A stretch of DNA of 64,000 nucleotides. Source: 67-14 sp020438345 (GTDB lineage: Bacteria; Actinomycetota; Thermoleophilia; Solirubrobacterales; 70-9). The translations under genes were made by a program, and so were the position numbers. The notes under the pieces are model-generated. The model saw nothing but the letters and a program-made list of their open reading frames with translations. It did not search any database and was not told the DNA's origin. The stretch is from assembly GCA_937872475.1 (NCBI GenBank), contig CALMSY010000005.1:62001-126000 (forward strand), in the 5' to 3' direction. This document shows, piece by piece, positions 50,971 through 59,749 of this stretch; within the stretch, counting starts at the first letter, position 1; every line of letters begins with the position of its first letter.

Positions 50971-52516
50971 AGTCCAGGAGTGAAAGGTCGACGAGCCACT
51001 CGACCGGAGCGTGGTCATCTGTCCAGATTTCCCCTCCGGGGAAGCCAGGCTCGATTCGCAGCCCGGTTTCCCGCGCCAGTGGCCGCAACCCGAACGGCAG
51101 CCCGCTGGCTTTGGCGGCAGGACTGGCGGCTGCAATCAGGTTTCCGGCGGAAATCCGGCCAGCCGAGCCAACCAGCATCGTGTTGGTTTCCGTCACCGGG
51201 TCCCGCAGGACATTCGGCAGTGCCTCCTCAAGGGTGGCGGTCAGGTTCTGCTCGAGAGCATCGCTGCTTTCGGGATGGCCGACGTTGATCATCACCATGC
51301 CTCCGGGGGCAAGTCGGTCCCTGACCAGCTCGAAGAATTCTTTCGTGGCCATGTAAAAGGGGATGTATGGCTGGTGATAGGCATCAACCATGATCACGTC
51401 ATAGACCGGCTCTGCCGCTCTGAGCCAGGGCCGGGCATCCTCGTCAAAAACTTTCATGTTCGGGTTGTGGAGTCCGAAGTACCTTTCCCCCACTTCCGTC
51501 ACTTTGCTGTCGATTTCGACCGCATCGACCTTCGTCTCCGGATAGAAGTGGCCGTAGGCGCGGGCGACTGTTCCGGCTGCGTTACCGAGGATTGCGATCC
51601 GTCGCGGCCAGGGCGCCTGCCCGGGCGAGTCGCCAGCAACCACTTCCGGCGGGGCGGTGTACGGCAGGACAAGGTGTTCGTCCCAGTAGTTGCCGACCAG
51701 GTACTCACCTGACCGATAGATCGAGTGGATCGCCTGGCCCTCATTGAGTTCCAGCCTCCGTTCACCGTCATCCATTTCAACCACCCGGATGTACTGATGC
51801 GGAGTCTCCGCCTCGAAAATCACGTCACCTGCCCCGGATGCCTTGATCGTGCCGACCGGGATCATTGCGGCACATGCGACCGCAGCAGGCACAACTGCCG
51901 GCCACCACTTGCGGACGCCGATCGATGCGACCATAGCCACCGCCAGGGCGAAGACGATGAAGGTGCGCTGCGTGCCTATCAACGGGATCGTCACCATCGC
52001 CGAAAGCAGAGTGCCGAAGAGCGAACCGGCGGTCGAAAGCGCGTAGAGACGGCCGGCAAGCTGGCCCGCATGCTGGATGTCGGAGCTGTCGATCGCGATC
52101 CGCAACGCCCAGGGGGATACTGCCCCGAAGATCATGACAGGGATCGCGAGCAACACCAGCACGCCAATCAGCGAACCCGCGAATACCCCCACCGCGAGCT
52201 CGTCGAAGGCGTCGACCGAAGCCCCCAGGAAGGGTCGGGCAAGGAACGGGATCAACGTAACCAGGACCGCCCCGCCCAGGACCGTCCAGCAGAGAGATTC
52301 GAGCCTGGGCCGCCGGTCGGCCAGCTTTCCGCCGAGCCAGTAGCCGACGGAAAGCGCGACAAGCACTATCGCGATCGTGTTCGCCCAGACGATCGTCGAA
52401 TCACCAAAATATGGGGCGAGCAGGCGGGCCCCGGCGATCTCCGCGCCCATGGTGCAGGTACCTGTCGTGAAAACGAGCAGGCCGAGGTAGCGGCTACCGG
52501 GTTGCAGTTTCCCCAC
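50957..52516 (-). CDS. Membrane-fused spermidine synthase-like protein
   Basis: About 519 residues. The N-terminal ~200 form seven or so membrane helices (LGLLVFTTGTCTMGAEIAGA, GVFAGSLIGVLVLLAIPVMI, LYALSTAGSLFGTLLSAM). The C-terminal half is an aminopropyltransferase-type Rossmann domain: IAILGNAAGTVARAYGHFYP, VDAVEIDSKVTEVGERYF, DEDARPWLRA and YDVIMVDAYHQPYIPF. Typical SpeE has GGGDG where this has LGNAAG, so true spermidine synthesis is doubtful. The GTG giving VGKLQPGSRYL is preferred; a TTG lies 10 codons upstream. Overlaps the CtaG-like gene by 23 bp. Confidence 0.83.
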   Translation of the reverse strand: MGKLQPGSRYLGLLVFTTGTCTMGAEIAGARLLAPYFGDSTIVWANTIAIVLVALSVGYWLGGKLADRRPRLESLCWTVLGGAVLVTLIPFLARPFLGASVDAFDELAVGVFAGSLIGVLVLLAIPVMIFGAVSPWALRIAIDSSDIQHAGQLAGRLYALSTAGSLFGTLLSAMVTIPLIGTQRTFIVFALAVAMVASIGVRKWWPAVVPAAVACAAMIPVGTIKASGAGDVIFEAETPHQYIRVVEMDDGERRLELNEGQAIHSIYRSGEYLVGNYWDEHLVLPYTAPPEVVAGDSPGQAPWPRRIAILGNAAGTVARAYGHFYPETKVDAVEIDSKVTEVGERYFGLHNPNMKVFDEDARPWLRAAEPVYDVIMVDAYHQPYIPFYMATKEFFELVRDRLAPGGMVMINVGHPESSDALEQNLTATLEEALPNVLRDPVTETNTMLVGSAGRISAGNLIAAASPAAKASGLPFGLRPLARETGLRIEPGFPGGEIWTDDHAPVEWLVDLSLLDYASE

Positions 52517-53423
52517 CTGCCTCGCCGGAAAGCATCCGTTTCTCAAGCAGGTCTCCGTGGCCGGCCTTCACCGCCCTCTCGATACGTTCCTCATCGATGT
52601 CGATCCCGCGGTCGATCGCGAGATCGATCAGCTCCTGCTTTTGCATGCTGATCCGCGCCGCCTCGAAGAAAGTCCACGCGAGCACCCCGAGAATGAGAAA
52701 GGTGCCTTCCACCATCATGATCACGCCGGCGGTGCTCTGGTCCTGGATTGCCGTGATTCCCCACTTGAGGTGGCCCTCGTTGTACTTCTCGTAAAGCGTG
52801 AACTGGGTCCACATGAGAATGTTGCCGAGGATCGCAGCGGTGAACCTGACCACGACCACGTAGACGATCTTCCAGCCTGGCCCGAACCACTTCGGCGTGG
52901 GCAGCGGGCCGAATACCGGCATCCACATCAGACAGCCGAAGAAGAGAAACAGTCCGTGTTCAAGGCCGTGAAGCAGCGCGCCTCCATAGGCCGCGTCATA
53001 CATCACCGGGATATGCCAGAAGAAGAGGTTGATCGCCCAGAGCGGCATCGCCACAAAGGGATTCGCGAGCACCTGGAGCTTGTCGAAAACCCTGATCGCA
53101 AGGATCGGCTGCAGGATCGAACGCGTCAACCCGAGAACGATAAAAAGGCTGGCGAGATCACCGATAACGAGGTGCTCGACCATGTGCGCGATCACAAGCT
53201 CTTCGGCGAGGTAGCCCCAGGGGCTGAACAGCACGAAGGAAGCGAGGAAAAGTCCGAAGCCGAAGGAGACCTGCCGCCAGACAGGAACCGGCCTGCCGGC
53301 CCAGGAAAGTGTCATCGCCCTGTGCCAGTAGAAGATCACCGCCGCGGTAAGCGGGATCAGTTCGAGCATCGCCACAAGAACCGGACTCAACTCGGCCAGT
53401 GGGATTGTCGGCAACAGATTCAC
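52494..53423 (-). CDS. CtaG-like (caa3_CtaG) membrane protein
   Basis: A ~309-residue protein with about seven membrane helices and conserved histidines in HMVEHLVIGDLASL, FFWHIPVMYDAAY and LHGLEHGLFLFFGCLMW. This fits the caa3-type CtaG family, linked to cytochrome oxidase assembly or copper handling. The frame is open to an ATG at 53489, but that would overlap the divergent GH15 gene, so a GTG with GGAAGG just before it is reported. The C-terminal ~50 residues are cytoplasmic and charged. No oxidase subunits are in the window. Confidence 0.85.
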   Translation of the reverse strand: MNLLPTIPLAELSPVLVAMLELIPLTAAVIFYWHRAMTLSWAGRPVPVWRQVSFGFGLFLASFVLFSPWGYLAEELVIAHMVEHLVIGDLASLFIVLGLTRSILQPILAIRVFDKLQVLANPFVAMPLWAINLFFWHIPVMYDAAYGGALLHGLEHGLFLFFGCLMWMPVFGPLPTPKWFGPGWKIVYVVVVRFTAAILGNILMWTQFTLYEKYNEGHLKWGITAIQDQSTAGVIMMVEGTFLILGVLAWTFFEAARISMQKQELIDLAIDRGIDIDEERIERAVKAGHGDLLEKRMLSGEAGGETATR

Positions 53424-53478
53424 GGCCTTCCAGCGTACCGGCGGGAGAATCTCGCGGAGCGTTGGTAAGTTCAGCGGG

Positions 53479-55380
53479 ATGGCATCCAATGCTGGTTCAG
53501 CCCACTTTCCCAGGATTGGCAGCTACGGCTTCCTCTCGGACTGCCACACGTCGGCCCTGGTCGCACCCGACGGGTCGGTCGAGTGGTTCTGTGCACCCCG
53601 TTTCGATTCACCGAGTGTTTTCGGTTCGATTCTGGATCGCACCGCAGGCCACTTCCGGTTCGGTCCTCAGGGCGAGTCGGCACCGCTCGGGCGGCGCTAT
53701 GAACCGGGAACACTGGTGCTGGAAACCACCTGGTCAACCGCTACGGGATGGGCAGTCGTGAGAGACGTACTTTCGATCTCGTCCTGGGCCGAGCAGGGCG
53801 GGCCAAGGAAGCTGATGACCGGACACGAGACCGATTCCGCCCTGGTTCGCCTGGTCAGGTGCATCGACGGCGAAATCGATATGGAGCTCGTTTGCCGACC
53901 TCGTTTTGCCTACGGCGCCGAAGCCGCGGTCTGGAGCGACCAGGGCCTCGGTGAAGCGATCGCCGAGGGCGCGGGCGAGAAGGTTTCCCTGGCGACCGAC
54001 CTGAACCTGACTCTGGAACAGGGCCAGGCCAGTGGCGAGTTGCATCTGCGAGCAGGTGAAAGTGCTTTTGCCTGCCTGAGCTGGGGTGAGGGGATCGGCC
54101 CCCACCCCCGCAGTTACCCCGAAGCGAAGGAACGGATCGAATCGTCCCGGGATCTCTGGAGGCAATGGCTCGCCCAGGGAAGCTTCCCCGACCATCCCTG
54201 GCGCCGGCACCTTCAACGCTCGGCCCTCGTCCTCAAGGGACTCACCTACACCCCATCCGGGGCCGTACTGGCCGCTGCGACCACTTCCCTTCCCGAAACC
54301 CCGGGCGGCGAACGGAACTGGGATTACCGTTACTCGTGGATCCGTGATTCCACTTTCGCCCTCTGGTCGATGCATTCTCTCGGCTATGACCAGGAGGCAC
54401 GGGATTTCATGGGGTTCGTCCGGGATCGGGCCCTGGAATCCGACGGTGATCTGCAGATCATGTACGGGATCGGTGGTGAACATGATCTGACCGAAAAGAC
54501 CCTGGATCACCTTTCCGGCTATGGAGGAGCGCAACCTGTCCGTACGGGCAATGGGGCCTTCGATCAGCGTCAGAACGATGTCTGGGGCGCATTGCTTGAC
54601 TCGATCTACGTGCATCGGCGGGCGCTGGGACCGCAAGCAATCACCGACGAGACGAGACGTCTCGTCTCGGGGTTGGTTGAGAACGCCCTCGAAGCATGGC
54701 CAAAACCCGATCAGGGAATCTGGGAAGCCCGCGGCGAGCCGCAGCATTACGTCTCGTCAAAACTGATGATCTGGGTTGCCGTGGACCGTGGTGCCCGCCT
54801 GGCCGCAGAATTCGGCCGGCAGCAGTACGCCGACGAACTTGCCGAAAAGGCCCGCGAGATCAAGCTGGAGATCATCGAGCACGGCCTCAGGGACGGGGTG
54901 TTCCGGCAGCACTACGAGACCGACGCCCTTGATGCTTCGGTGCTCCTGATGCCGCTGGTCAGGTTTCTGCCGCCGGATGATTCGCGGATCCGTGACACGG
55001 TGCTGGCAATCCGTGACGGTCTCGATGATCAAGGCCTGATCCTGCGCTACATCACCGATGAAACTGATGATGGACTCCACGGCGAGGAAGGCACATTCCT
55101 GATCTGCTCGTTCTGGATGGTCGCCGCACTTTCGGAGATCGGCGAGGCCGCCGCGGCAAAGACACTTTGCGAACGTCTCCTGGCCGCCTCGGGTGATCTC
55201 GACCTGTACGCGGAGGAACTGGAAGCATCCAGCAACCGCCACCTCGGCAACTTCCCCCAGGCTTTTACCCACCTGGCCCTGATCAACGCTGTTTCCCATG
55301 TGATCGCCGACGAAAAGCGCGGGGAGACTGAAGCCGGCACGAAAACATCGGTCCTTTCGGAAATGCTGGCCCCGGAATGA
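53479..55380 (+). CDS. Glycoside hydrolase family 15 (glucoamylase/trehalase)
   Basis: A 633-residue cytosolic-looking enzyme. N-terminal beta-sandwich (FPRIGSYGFLSDCHTSALVA, GSVEWFCAPRFDSPSVFG), then an (alpha/alpha)6 barrel with GGERNWDYRYSWIRDSTFAL. DQGIWEARGEPQHYVSSKLM carries the general acid Glu (~415), and HGEEGTFLICSFW the second Glu (~536). This layout matches mycobacterial GH15 trehalases and bacterial glucoamylases; the choice cannot be made from sequence alone. TAAGTT lies 7 bp before the ATG. Its stop overlaps the yggS start (ATGA). Confidence 0.93.
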   Translation: MASNAGSAHFPRIGSYGFLSDCHTSALVAPDGSVEWFCAPRFDSPSVFGSILDRTAGHFRFGPQGESAPLGRRYEPGTLVLETTWSTATGWAVVRDVLSISSWAEQGGPRKLMTGHETDSALVRLVRCIDGEIDMELVCRPRFAYGAEAAVWSDQGLGEAIAEGAGEKVSLATDLNLTLEQGQASGELHLRAGESAFACLSWGEGIGPHPRSYPEAKERIESSRDLWRQWLAQGSFPDHPWRRHLQRSALVLKGLTYTPSGAVLAAATTSLPETPGGERNWDYRYSWIRDSTFALWSMHSLGYDQEARDFMGFVRDRALESDGDLQIMYGIGGEHDLTEKTLDHLSGYGGAQPVRTGNGAFDQRQNDVWGALLDSIYVHRRALGPQAITDETRRLVSGLVENALEAWPKPDQGIWEARGEPQHYVSSKLMIWVAVDRGARLAAEFGRQQYADELAEKAREIKLEIIEHGLRDGVFRQHYETDALDASVLLMPLVRFLPPDDSRIRDTVLAIRDGLDDQGLILRYITDETDDGLHGEEGTFLICSFWMVAALSEIGEAAAAKTLCERLLAASGDLDLYAEELEASSNRHLGNFPQAFTHLALINAVSHVIADEKRGETEAGTKTSVLSEMLAPE

Positions 55381-56114
55381 ATGACGCTGACTTGATCAGG
55401 TCGAACATCGCCCGGGTCCGGGGACGGATGGCCGATGCCTGCGAGCATTCGGGACGAAACCCGGGCTCGGTCCGCCTGCTGCTTGCCACCAAGACCGTTG
55501 AACCGGAGCGAATCCGGGTGGCGATCGAGGCTGGAGAAAAGCTGGTTGCCGAAAACCGGGTCCAGGAGGTCCGCCGCAAGTTCGAGGAACTTGATGATCT
55601 GGACTACGAGCGCCATTTCATCGGGCATCTGCAGTCGAACAAGATCAATGCGCTGCTGCCCTACGTCAGCTGCATCCAGTCCCTTGACCGGATGTCACTC
55701 GCGAACAAGCTCCAGAAAAAGCTGGAGCGGGAGGAAGAAACCCGCGAAGTGCTGATCCAGGTCAACACCTCAGGTGAGGATTCGAAGTTCGGCCTCCAGC
55801 CGGATCAGGTCGGCACGTTCGTCCGTGAGGTCAGCCATCTGGACCGCTTGAAGGTCCGCGGACTGATGACGATCGGCCTGTCCACCGACGACATCGAACT
55901 TGCGCGGCCAAGCCTCCGGCGGCTCCGCGAGCTGCGCGACGAGATCCGCGAACTGAACCTCGAAGACGTCGAAATGACCGAGCTCTCGATGGGCATGACC
56001 GGTGACCTCGAAGTGGCAATTGAGGAAGGCTCGACCATCATCCGGGTCGGAACTGCCATTTTCGGCGCACGCCAGACCACGGATGCCTACTACTGGCCCG
56101 AATCCGGAACCTGA
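55377..56114 (+). CDS. PLP homeostasis protein YggS/PLPBP
   Basis: A 245-residue alanine-racemase-fold PLP carrier. The PLP Lys is K39 in LLATKTVEP. Other family segments: AENRVQEV, RHFIGHLQSNK, QSLDRMSLANKL, VLIQVNTSGEDSKFGL, GLMTIG, LSMGMTGDLEVAIEEGSTI and RVGTAIFG. 4-bp overlap with the GH15 gene shows coupling. Usually next to division genes (ftsZ, sepF) in actinobacteria; the pairing with a GH15 enzyme is different. Confidence 0.95.
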   Translation: MNDADLIRSNIARVRGRMADACEHSGRNPGSVRLLLATKTVEPERIRVAIEAGEKLVAENRVQEVRRKFEELDDLDYERHFIGHLQSNKINALLPYVSCIQSLDRMSLANKLQKKLEREEETREVLIQVNTSGEDSKFGLQPDQVGTFVREVSHLDRLKVRGLMTIGLSTDDIELARPSLRRLRELRDEIRELNLEDVEMTELSMGMTGDLEVAIEEGSTIIRVGTAIFGARQTTDAYYWPESGT

Positions 56115-56172
56115 CCAACCCGGATGAGAGGGTCCGAACCGGGCTGACGCCATGGGAAGGCGGAACCCAAGG

Positions 56173-56703
56173 TCAGAGGTTCAGCTCGTAAAGGACATGC
56201 GGCATGCCGACATGCCGGATTTCATCCAGGAAACCGAGCCCCGCTTTCTCCATGACTCTCCGCGAGGCACGATTCTCCGGGAGGGTGAGCGAAACCACCC
56301 GCTCGATCCCGGCTTCCCGGGCGGTACTGATCGCGGCCCGGGCCATCTCGGTGGCGTAGCCCCGGCCCTGGAGCGAAGGTATGACCGCCCAGGGCAGTTC
56401 GACCGCGGGTTCGCCGGCAACGGTGACCCAGGCCAGCCCGCCCCGGCCCACAAAGGCACCACTCTCCCGTTCGCGCACCTCCCACGGGCCGTACCCATGC
56501 TTCTCCCAGTGGCTGTGATCACGCCGTGCCATTCGCTCGATATCCGCAGCCGTGAACGGGTTCATCGGTTCCGGCCTGATCCAGGCTTCGACAACCGGTT
56601 CAGTGAAAAGTCGCAGGTAGTTCTCCGCGACCGAGGTGCCGGGCCGCCGGCAGGTCAGATTGGTGGTTGTGGCTTCGCCACGCCCCGTCAAATCGCCAAT
56701 CAA
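56173..56703 (-). CDS. GNAT acetyltransferase (RimJ/RimL-like)
   Basis: About 176 residues. The catalytic core shows HWEKHGYGPWEVRERESGAF, VGRGGLAWV, PWAVIPSLQGRGYATEMARA (acetyl-CoA motif Q-G-R-G-Y-A), SLTLPENRASRRVMEKAGL and YELNL. This is the RimJ/RimL/side-activity acetyltransferase type. The TTG start overlaps the SnoaL-like gene's stop by 4 bp; a second TTG lies four codons later. No strong ribosome-binding site, so coupling with the upstream gene is likely. Confidence 0.85.
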   Translation of the reverse strand: MIGDLTGRGEATTTNLTCRRPGTSVAENYLRLFTEPVVEAWIRPEPMNPFTAADIERMARRDHSHWEKHGYGPWEVRERESGAFVGRGGLAWVTVAGEPAVELPWAVIPSLQGRGYATEMARAAISTAREAGIERVVSLTLPENRASRRVMEKAGLGFLDEIRHVGMPHVLYELNL

Positions 56704-57158
56704 CCGGCGCCGGCCAGAAGCAGCTTCGATTGTTTGCGAACCTTGCCCTGAACGATCGGACTCCAGCCCAGCAACGTCCCGGGCAGCCCGAGCGCCATTC
56801 GCGCCCATTTCCAGAAGTCGAAACTGTCGACATGGTCGATGATCAGCCCATCCTGGAAGCGAAAGCTCGCATCGATTTCGTTGTGAACGATCCGCCCGGT
56901 CTGGCTGAAGGGATACACGGCCGACCAATGCGCCGTTCCCACGTCGCCTTCGGCCTGATGTTCGCCAAGGGTGATCTCAAGGCCATCGGAGCGTCCCAAC
57001 AGCATCCGCCACATCTTCGCCACTTCGGGCCCGTTCAGATCCTGAAAGACCGGGTCATGAAAATGGATCTGCTCGTGATAGCAACCGGCCATGGTTTCGG
57101 GATCACCAGCCGCGAAAGCCTCATAAAACCGGACGATGACTGCGTCGTTCGCGCTCAT
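56700..57158 (-). CDS. SnoaL-like / NTF2-family protein
   Basis: A 152-residue cone-fold protein. It begins NDAVIVRFYEAFAAGDPETMA and continues YHEQIHFHDPVFQDLNG, DVGTAHWSAVYPF and NEIDASFRFQDGLIIDHVDSFDFWKW, the usual SnoaL_2 pattern with His/Asp in the pocket. It may be an isomerase, a dehydratase or only a ligand binder. TAGGAT lies 6 bp before the ATG, within the 3' end of the upstream transporter gene. Confidence 0.87.
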   Translation of the reverse strand: MSANDAVIVRFYEAFAAGDPETMAGCYHEQIHFHDPVFQDLNGPEVAKMWRMLLGRSDGLEITLGEHQAEGDVGTAHWSAVYPFSQTGRIVHNEIDASFRFQDGLIIDHVDSFDFWKWARMALGLPGTLLGWSPIVQGKVRKQSKLLLAGAG

Positions 57159-57164
57159 ACGCCG

Positions 57165-57170
57165 ATCCTA
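57165..57170 (-). promoter_or_regulatory. -10 box TAGGAT, leaderless promoter of SnoaL-like gene
   Basis: Minus-strand TAGGAT, then CGGCGT, then ATG; the box overlaps the last codon and stop of the CNNM gene. Confidence 0.55.
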
Positions 57171-58229
57171 GCCTTCTTTGACGATGCCCTGGGCAGCATC
57201 ACGGACCTCACCGATCAGTTCCTCCAGTACATCCTCGAGCGCCAGCACGCCGACCGTCTTGCCCCTGCCCCTCGCGCCGCGCACCACGACCCTCGCCAGA
57301 TGCGAGCCCGATGCCTGCATGACCGAGAGGACTTCCCGCAGCTGGTCGGTCAGCCGGACAGTCGGCAGCGGACGAACCCAGGACTCGGCGATCGGCCGGT
57401 TGCGGTGTTTGTCTTTCACTTCAAGCGCGTCCTTCAGATGGAGGTATCCGATCATTTCGCCATCCCGCGTGACCGGAAAGCGCGAAAAGCCGGTCCGTCC
57501 TGCGGCCTCCTCGACCTCGGCCGGGGTGACTGTGATCGGCAACGTGACGATCGTCTCCAAAGGCAGCAGCACCGCCCCAGCGTCACGCTCCTCGAATTCG
57601 AGCGCACCGGTCAGAAGCCTTGATTCGTCGGCGTCGAGCATCCCCTCGCGGCGGGATTCCTCGACCAGACCGGCGACTTCATCCCGGGTGAAGGCGCTGG
57701 TCACCTCGTTTGAGGGAGTCACTCCGATCGCTCTCAGGACCAGATTTGCGATCGCGTTCAGCAGCCAGATCGCCGGGAAAAGCACCGTCACGACCAGCGA
57801 CATGAGCGGGCCGAGCACCAGCGCCGAACGCTCCGGCTTGGAGAGCGCGATATTTTTCGGCACCATCTCGCCGAGGATCACGTGGAGACCACCCACGATC
57901 AGCAGGGCGATCACCAGCGCAGCGGGGTGAACCAGAGAGAGCGGGATGCCGATCGATTCGAAGGGCCCTTCCAGCCCGTGGGCGATCGCCGGTTCAGCCA
58001 GGGCGCCGAGACCCAGCGTGCAGAGTGTGATTCCGAGCTGTGCCCCCGCCATCATCAGGGAGACGTTCTCCATCGCCCGCAGGGTGATTCGCGAGGCCCA
58101 GCCACCATCGTCTGCCTTCGGTTCGATGACAGAGCGACGGGCGGAGATCAGTGCGAATTCGGCCCCGACGAAAAAGGCGTTGCCGGCCAGCAGGAACAAC
58201 GAGACTGTGAGGGCGATTCCGGCGCTCAC
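57168..58229 (-). CDS. CNNM/DUF21-CBS transporter, short form
   Basis: 353 residues. The DUF21 membrane domain (1-190) shows NAFFVGAEFALISARRS, AQLGITLCTLGLGALAEP and GGLHVILGEMVPKNIALSKPE. A CBS pair follows (ETIVTLPITVTPAEVEEA; VRPLPTVRLTDQLREVLSVM...VLALEDVLEELIGEVRD). The C-terminal CorC domain is missing compared with the next gene. The CNNM family is linked to Mg2+/Co2+ efflux. ATG overlaps the upstream paralogue's stop by 4 bp; the pair likely works together. Confidence 0.9.
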   Translation of the reverse strand: MSAGIALTVSLFLLAGNAFFVGAEFALISARRSVIEPKADDGGWASRITLRAMENVSLMMAGAQLGITLCTLGLGALAEPAIAHGLEGPFESIGIPLSLVHPAALVIALLIVGGLHVILGEMVPKNIALSKPERSALVLGPLMSLVVTVLFPAIWLLNAIANLVLRAIGVTPSNEVTSAFTRDEVAGLVEESRREGMLDADESRLLTGALEFEERDAGAVLLPLETIVTLPITVTPAEVEEAAGRTGFSRFPVTRDGEMIGYLHLKDALEVKDKHRNRPIAESWVRPLPTVRLTDQLREVLSVMQASGSHLARVVVRGARGRGKTVGVLALEDVLEELIGEVRDAAQGIVKEG

Positions 58230-59596
58230 TTGCCACCCTCCCCGCTCTCGCCGCCGGCACCGGATTCCGGCTTGTATCCGGTGACGGAGAGCCGTACCCG
58301 GTCGACACGGAGGCCGTCCATCCTCAAAACCGACAGGTCGGCTACCAGAGGATCCTTTTCCGGGCCGACCGCATCGACCCTTACCGAGTCTCCACGGCCC
58401 GGTACCCGTCCGAGCTCGAAGGCGATTAGCCCCGCGACCGTTTCGTAGTCCTCATCCTCGGGCAGCAGGACGCCGATCTGGTCTTCGATTTCATCCGGAC
58501 GGAGCAGACCGGAAATCGCCCATGCTCCCTTGCCGATTTCACGGATCGGGTCTTCCTGATGGTCATGTTCATCCCGGACCTCGCCCACGATCTCCTCGAT
58601 CAGGTCTTCGAGCGTGACGATGCCGTCAAAACTGCCGAACTCGTCGACCACCACGGCGATCTGAAGACCGACCTTCCTCAGTTCGGCGAGCAGCGGATCC
58701 AGCTCGATGGTCGAGGGGACCAGCACCGGGTCAGCCATCACCTCACTGATTTTCACCTCGTCGCGTTCCTCATAAGGAACCGACACCGCATGCTTCAGAT
58801 GAACGATCCCCTCGACGATCTCGGAGCCTTCCCGGATCACCGGGAAGCGGGAGCGGCCATCTGCCCGGGATGCCTCGATCACGTCAAGGACCGTCTGTTC
58901 CGGTGTAAGTGTCTGGACCTTTACCCGTGGAGTCATCACGTCATCGGCCCGGAGTTCCCCGAACTCAAGAGATTTCTCGAGCAGCTGGGCGGTGGGGATC
59001 TCAAGTGTGCCCTGGGCGGCTGATCTTCGAACCAGGGAGGTCAGCTCCTCCGGCGAGCGGGCCGAGGCCAGTTCTTCCTGGGGCTCGATTCCGATCAGCC
59101 GCAGAATCCCGTTGGCGATGTTGTTGGTAGCCCTTACGATCGGATGAATCACACGGGTGAAGCCGCGCTGGAATCCCTGAACCGCCTTGGCTGTGGCCAG
59201 GGGACTGGCAATGGCCAGGTTCTTGGGCACAAGCTCACCGAAGATCATTGTCAGGCCGTTGGCGAGAATGAACGCGATTGCGAGAGCGACTCCGGTTACC
59301 GCATTCCCCGAGACACCGAGCGACTCCAGCGGACCGTCGATCAGCGAGGCAACCGCCGGTTCCGCCAGAAAGCCGATGATCAGGTTGGTAACGGTGATCC
59401 CGACCTGAGCCGAAGAGAGCTGGGTCGAAAGGCTCTTTAGCGCCGTCCTGACCCCTCTGGCCCGCCGGTCGCCCTCCTCTGCCTCGCGGTCAACACTGGA
59501 CCGGTCCACGGTCACGAAGGCGAATTCGGATGCCACAAAAAGTCCGCAGGCGAGAATCAACCCCACGGAAACGAGCACGAGCAGCAGCTCGATCAT
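58226..59596 (-). CDS. CNNM/HlyC-CorC transporter, long form
   Basis: 456 residues. DUF21 membrane domain (FVASEFAFVTVDRSSVDREA, QVGITVTNLIIGFLAEPAVA, FGELVPKNLAIASP), CBS pair (VMTPRVKVQTLTPEQTVLDV; VDEFGSFDGIVTLEDLIEE) and a C-terminal CorC/HlyC domain (GAWAISGLLRPDEIEDQIGV...YETVAGLIAFELGRVP, then RVRLSV). The family's role is divalent cation efflux; old 'hemolysin' names are misleading. First gene of the leftward CNNM-CNNM-SnoaL-GNAT cluster. Confidence 0.93.
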   Translation of the reverse strand: MIELLLVLVSVGLILACGLFVASEFAFVTVDRSSVDREAEEGDRRARGVRTALKSLSTQLSSAQVGITVTNLIIGFLAEPAVASLIDGPLESLGVSGNAVTGVALAIAFILANGLTMIFGELVPKNLAIASPLATAKAVQGFQRGFTRVIHPIVRATNNIANGILRLIGIEPQEELASARSPEELTSLVRRSAAQGTLEIPTAQLLEKSLEFGELRADDVMTPRVKVQTLTPEQTVLDVIEASRADGRSRFPVIREGSEIVEGIVHLKHAVSVPYEERDEVKISEVMADPVLVPSTIELDPLLAELRKVGLQIAVVVDEFGSFDGIVTLEDLIEEIVGEVRDEHDHQEDPIREIGKGAWAISGLLRPDEIEDQIGVLLPEDEDYETVAGLIAFELGRVPGRGDSVRVDAVGPEKDPLVADLSVLRMDGLRVDRVRLSVTGYKPESGAGGESGEGGK

Positions 59597-59749
59597 CGGG
59601 TCAGCGCCCCCCGGATTCGGGTCGGGCGCCTGGTACTAGAGCCGGGGTCGTCGTCCATCCAGGTTTCCGCGAAGCCGCATTGAGGCCAAGAATAGCCGGG
59701 TTTGGCAGACGTTCCCCGCTGCCCGGGTACCCTTTCAGTGTTAGGGCAA

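Noticed and set aside
50957..52516. Calling the membrane-fused protein a true spermidine synthase (speE)
   Set aside because: The nucleotide motif is LGNAAG rather than GGGDG and the membrane half is unlike SpeE; only superfamily membership is supported.
56704..56928. N-terminal extension of the GNAT gene into the SnoaL-like gene
   Set aside because: The extra 75 codons are the SnoaL-like gene in another frame; acetyltransferase similarity begins after the TTG overlapping its stop.
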